DNA of 64,000 nucleotides from NCBI GenBank assembly GCA_009917555.1, contig QZDX01000007.1, positions 62,001-126,000 of the forward strand, given 5' to 3'. The DNA comes from a bacterium 1XD21-13 (GTDB taxonomy: Bacteria > Bacillota > Clostridia > Lachnospirales > Lachnospiraceae). Numbering within the stretch: position 1 is the first letter of the stretch; each line of letters opens with the position of its first letter. Below the pieces are notes generated by a model. That model was not told the origin of the DNA, did not search any database, and saw only the letters and a program-made list of their open reading frames with translations. This document shows, piece after piece, positions 60,866-64,000 of the stretch. The translations under genes and the position numbers were made by a program.

Positions 60866-61095
60866 AGGAGCGTTCTCCTTTTTCTTTTACTATAAAAAGG
60901 CACCAGCCACCGCGTGTTCCTCCGGGATAATCAATGTGTTTGAACCGAGACACCGGTGATACGGACGGGCCGCACTCCTCCCGGAACTGATGCCAGGGTT
61001 ATTATAATGCGGAACGGAAAATAATGCAAGATAACACCTTTCTTTTCCTGCCGCATATCTTAGATCGTAAAGAAAAAATGCAAAAAGGAGAGCGT

Positions 61096-62001
61096 ATGGC
61101 AACAAAGATTGTAGTAGATGCAGGACATGGAGGAAGCAATCCGGGAGCGGTCCATGAGGGGCGCAGGGAGAGTGATGATGCTCTGCGGCTTGCAATGGCA
61201 GTGGGCAAGATTTTGGAGGCAAACGGATACGATGTGACCTACACAAGAACCAGTGACGTGACCCAGTCCGTAGGGCAGAAGGCGGCAATTGCCAATGAGG
61301 AGGGAGCGGATCTCTTTGTATCCATCCATCGAAATGCAGGAGAATATCCGGGACAGTATTCGGGTGTCCAGACCCTGATCTATGATGAATCCGGGATAAA
61401 AAAACGGATGGCGGAGAACATTGACGCCAATCTGGAGGCACTGGGCTTTCGGAACGCAGGGGTAAGCATCCGGCCCAATCTGGTCGTACTTAACAGCACC
61501 CAGATGCCGGCTCTTTTGGTGGAGGCCGGCTTTATCGACAGCGATGTGGATAACCGTCTTTTTGACAGCCGTTTCCAGGCTATGGCCCAGGCCATTGCGG
61601 ATGGGATTATGGAGACCTTAGAGGGTGCACAGGTAACCTCAAGCAATATTTCAGAGGAAGAATCAGGAGAAGAGAAGCTTCAGGAGGAGCGCCACCGTCC
61701 TCCCATGGACAGACCGCCTCACCGCCCGCCTATGATGCGGCCCCCCATGCCTCCCATGGAGCCTATGCCGCCTGCCGAGCCGGAGGAGGAGCTTTACCGG
61801 GTTCAGGCAGGGGCCTTTCGGGAGCGTCAGAATGCGGATAACCTCCTGCAGCTTCTGGAAAATGACGGATTCCCAGCTTTCATTGTCTACCAGGACGGTC
61901 TCTACAAAGTCCAGGTGGGAGCCTTCAGTCGCCTGAGCAATGCCATTGCCATGGAGCGTGAGGTTCGGGAAAAGGGGTATAATACGTATATTACCACCTG
62001 A
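61096..62001 (+). CDS. N-acetylmuramoyl-L-alanine amidase with SPOR domain, no signal peptide
   Basis: A 301-residue protein. The amidase_3 domain (about 1-180) has the zinc ligands in DAGHGG, the Glu in GRRES, SIHRNA, and the catalytic Glu in LLVEAGFID. A Pro/Met-rich linker (about 205-235, repeats of RPPM and PPMEP) leads to a SPOR domain (about 233-301) of two halves: YRVQAGAFRERQNADNLL and YKVQVGAFSRLSNAIAM. SPOR binds bare glycan at division or spore septa. There is no signal peptide from start 61096 (AAAGGAG upstream), so how it reaches the wall is unclear. Confidence 0.92.
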   Translation: MATKIVVDAGHGGSNPGAVHEGRRESDDALRLAMAVGKILEANGYDVTYTRTSDVTQSVGQKAAIANEEGADLFVSIHRNAGEYPGQYSGVQTLIYDESGIKKRMAENIDANLEALGFRNAGVSIRPNLVVLNSTQMPALLVEAGFIDSDVDNRLFDSRFQAMAQAIADGIMETLEGAQVTSSNISEEESGEEKLQEERHRPPMDRPPHRPPMMRPPMPPMEPMPPAEPEEELYRVQAGAFRERQNADNLLQLLENDGFPAFIVYQDGLYKVQVGAFSRLSNAIAMEREVREKGYNTYITT

Positions 62002-62037
62002 TACGATAAAAAGCTTATATGGAAGCCATGTATAGGG

Positions 62038-62081
62038 AAAGGCCGCTGTCTGACCAGGTTTTCCAGGACAGCGGCCTTTTT
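62038..62081 (+). terminator. Terminator after the amidase gene
   Basis: Thirteen-pair stem AAAGGCCGCTGTC / GACAGCGGCCTTT with five T in all. Confidence 0.88.
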
Positions 62082-62161
62082 GAATGGCAAAATTTGCAAC
62101 GGATTATAGTTGAAAAAAGCTGTGGTATCATATACCATAAGAAAGCAGGAGAAGCACAAGA

Positions 62162-63166
62162 ATGAAATTTGCATATGAGATTCAAAATAAAACAGTAAAA
62201 ATCTGGCGTTGCTTTAGCTATGGGAGGGAAATAGAGATCCCGGACAGCCTGGAGGGGTATCCGGTGGTGGAGCTGGCACCCTACGCCTTCTCGGAGCATT
62301 TGGAGGAAGGCAGGCTGGAGGAAAAGCTCATAGCCGGAGAGGTCCTTCTCTCCCAGGAGGATGAGGCCCCAGCCCTGTGCGGCTTACGTCTGCGAGGCGT
62401 ACACCTTCCGTCATCCTTAAGGAAAATAGGAGCCTACGCCTTCTACAATTGCAGCAATCTGGAAAGCATTTCCCTTCACAGCAGCCTCAAGGACCTGGGA
62501 GCCGGAATATTCACAGGCTGCCATCATGTGAAGGAGTTCACACTTACTCTGGATCATACCCAAACCTCCTGCCTCCAGGAAATACTCATGGAGCTGGGCG
62601 AAGAGCTGCGTCTTACCATCTGCCAGGAGGGACGGGAGGCAAGACTGGTGTTCCCGGAATTCTATGAGGAGGGCGTGGAAAACACACCGGCCCGGATTCT
62701 GATGACACAGATGCACGGAAGCGGTATGCATTATCGCAACTGCTTTTATGAGAAACGGTTCGACTTCCATGCCTACGACGGCTGCTTCCTGCGGGCAAGG
62801 GCCCAGGAGAGGGAGGACCTGGTACTGGAGCTTGCCGTGAGCCGTCTGCGGTTTCCCTTTGACCTGGGAGCGGAGGAGAGGGCTGTGTATGAAGGTTATC
62901 TGAGGGAGCATCTGTCACAGGCCGGAGGATGGGCCGTGGATCAAAGAGATATGGAGCTTTTGCGGTGGCTGATTCAGGATTTCCTTTTTGGAGAAGAAGC
63001 TTTCCGGGAGAAAGGACAAGCCAGGGAAGGAGCCTTCGAAGAAAAAGAGCTTCTGCGGCGGATTTTGGGACAGGCCGCAGAGCAGGGCTTTGCGGAGGGA
63101 AATGCCTTTCTTCTGGATGAGCTGCACCGGCGTTTTCCGGTGGAAGAAGAAAGCTTTGAATTTTAA
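62162..63166 (+). CDS. Leucine-rich-repeat (LRR_5-like) protein, cytoplasmic
   Basis: A 334-residue protein without signal peptide. It starts with an LRR_5/BspA-like part (about 1-135): VKIWRCFSYGREIEIPDSLEGYPVVELAPYAF (given as residues about 12-43), HLPSSLRKIGAYAFYNCSNL, then SSLKDLGAGIFTGC. The remainder is mainly helical and acidic, with LELAVSRLRFPFDL and a Glu/Lys-rich end that I cannot assign. In the same operon direction a DUF2201-type gene follows 71 bases on; such pairs occur in Lachnospiraceae. Confidence 0.75.
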   Translation: MKFAYEIQNKTVKIWRCFSYGREIEIPDSLEGYPVVELAPYAFSEHLEEGRLEEKLIAGEVLLSQEDEAPALCGLRLRGVHLPSSLRKIGAYAFYNCSNLESISLHSSLKDLGAGIFTGCHHVKEFTLTLDHTQTSCLQEILMELGEELRLTICQEGREARLVFPEFYEEGVENTPARILMTQMHGSGMHYRNCFYEKRFDFHAYDGCFLRARAQEREDLVLELAVSRLRFPFDLGAEERAVYEGYLREHLSQAGGWAVDQRDMELLRWLIQDFLFGEEAFREKGQAREGAFEEKELLRRILGQAAEQGFAEGNAFLLDELHRRFPVEEESFEF

Positions 63167-63237
63167 TTTTCAATAGAAGGCCGCAGGAACGGCCCAATGA
63201 CGAAGGGCGTGTGAAGCCATATGGAAGGAACAGACAC

Positions 63238-64000
63238 ATGGTAATCTATAAGGAGCAGGAATTACAACTGAAGCAGGAAATGCTGGGAGCCAGGATTCTA
63301 AGCCAGATCCGAAATGAGCTCTACCTGCATATGCGTTTTCTGGATCTGGCACTGGGCTGCCTTTCCCTTCGGCCGGAAAAGGGCCTTCACCCGGCAGGTA
63401 CGGATGGCGGCACCCTCTTTTTTGCACCGGAGGAGCTGTTAAGGCTTTACCGGACCGGCCGGGCTTATGTGGCACGCCTGTATCTTCACAGCCTGCTCCA
63501 CTGTGTGTTTTGCCATCCCTTTTACCGAGGGGAGCGGGAGTTGGATACCAGGAATCTGGCCTGCGACATTGCGGTGGAATCCATTCTGGACAGCCTTTCG
63601 CTTAAATGCATCCACACTCCCGGCACCTTTCGCCAGGCCGTGTATGCCAGGCTTAGAGAAGGACTTTCCGTGTTGACAGCTGGAGGAATTTACCGGGAGC
63701 TGTCCCGGATGAGCTTAAAGGAGACGGAGCTTGTCAGGTGGAAGCAGGCATTTTATGTGGATGACCACCGGCTTTGGGACCGGGAGCAGCCTCCGGCCCG
63801 GATGGAGCAGAACCGGAAGCAGTGGGAGAGCCTGCGGGAGCGGATGGAGATGGACATGGAGTCATTTTCCAGGGAGGCCGCGCAGGGGAGCAGGGGGCTT
63901 GCGGATCAGCTTCGGATCGAAAACCGCTGCCGCTACGACTACCGGGAATTCCTGCGCCGGTTTTCCGTTCAAAGGGAAGAGATGCAGGTGGATTTGGACA
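63238..64000 (+). CDS. DUF2201/VWA-like protein, N-terminal part (3' end outside window)
   Basis: The frame runs open from ATG 63238 to the window end (254 residues). The region YVARLYLHSLLHCVFCHPFY followed by NLACDIAVESILD (about 78-110) corresponds to the putative metallopeptidase domain that precedes a VWA-like domain in DUF2201 proteins. The usual HExxH is His84-Ser-Leu-Leu-His88 here, without the catalytic Glu. Family members are often encoded with a MoxR-type ATPase; none is seen within this window, and it could lie downstream. A linker rich in Arg, Glu and Met follows the domain. Confidence 0.7.
   Translation, partial: MVIYKEQELQLKQEMLGARILSQIRNELYLHMRFLDLALGCLSLRPEKGLHPAGTDGGTLFFAPEELLRLYRTGRAYVARLYLHSLLHCVFCHPFYRGERELDTRNLACDIAVESILDSLSLKCIHTPGTFRQAVYARLREGLSVLTAGGIYRELSRMSLKETELVRWKQAFYVDDHRLWDREQPPARMEQNRKQWESLRERMEMDMESFSREAAQGSRGLADQLRIENRCRYDYREFLRRFSVQREEMQVDLD

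Noticed and set aside
1-64000. CRISPR array, tRNA or rRNA genes, complete prophage
   Set aside because: No evenly spaced repeats, no cloverleaf with a GTTCGA arm and no phage structural genes were seen on either strand.

Overview
The window looks like chromosomal DNA of an anaerobic, low-to-mid GC Gram-positive bacterium of the Clostridia, most likely a gut Lachnospiraceae (Blautia, Dorea or Enterocloster-like). This is inferred from strong AGGAGG ribosome sites, sigma-A-type promoters, the hisS-aspS pair, small DUF4250 and DUF4317 proteins typical of that family, a YesM/YesN sensor pair, a ThiT gene under a TPP riboswitch, and plain lipobox lipoproteins. No rRNA, tRNA or CRISPR was found.

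Layout. 1-4.7 kb: the end of hisS, aspS, a DUF1294 membrane protein and glyA. 4.7-8.9 kb: an accessory scar with a tyrosine recombinase, fragments of conjugative-element genes (sigma-like and winged-helix), a WYL repressor with a perfect operator-like inverted repeat, a YCII protein and a truncated Rpn-type nuclease. 8.9-12 kb: ArsC/Spx-like protein, a divergent sirtuin, xpt and a YitT protein. 12.2-14.2 kb: a four-gene envelope-stress-like cassette (ECF sigma factor with a broken or unusual start, anti-sigma-like protein, two membrane proteins). 14.4-22.8 kb: a complete sugar-sensing and uptake locus (YesN and YesM regulators, a membrane-anchored sugar-binding sensor protein, then MglB, MglA and MglC). 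22.9-29.9 kb: housekeeping genes (RarA, cyclophilin, polysaccharide deacetylase, acetyltransferase, HEAT-repeat methyltransferase, orphan lipoprotein). 30-34 kb: a YtrA-type repressor with its ABC transporter, a DUF815 ATPase and an Rpn remnant. 34-43.3 kb: two paralogous membrane proteins, exodeoxyribonuclease III, a fructokinase-like PfkB kinase, argS, thiT with riboswitch, an esterase and a CPBP protease. 43.3-46 kb: an aldehyde/alcohol dehydrogenase pair. 46.2-51.7 kb: a large EF-G/TetM-like GTPase fused to an NYN ribonuclease domain, a DUF4317 protein, GreA and a flavoprotein. 52-61 kb: AAA/PD-(D/E)XK protein, LysR with an AGCS symporter, a DUF1538 transporter, an orphan Dam methylase, LrgAB and a short-chain dehydrogenase. 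61-64 kb: a SPOR amidase, a leucine-rich-repeat protein and the start of a DUF2201/VWA-type protein.

The two most interesting observations are the GTPase-NYN fusion, which would in principle bring an A-site mRNA endonuclease to the ribosome on its own translocase-like carrier, and a recurrent 5' leader motif (ATTACGGAACT, 5-6 nt, then the Shine-Dalgarno AGGAGG) in front of at least seven unrelated genes. Twice this motif is part of a larger structured element whose hairpin stem is kept by a compensating wobble change. A second dispersed element is a pair of 30-31 bp hairpins whose arms differ but whose loop-side core is shared. All function calls are from reading motifs; no database search was possible.
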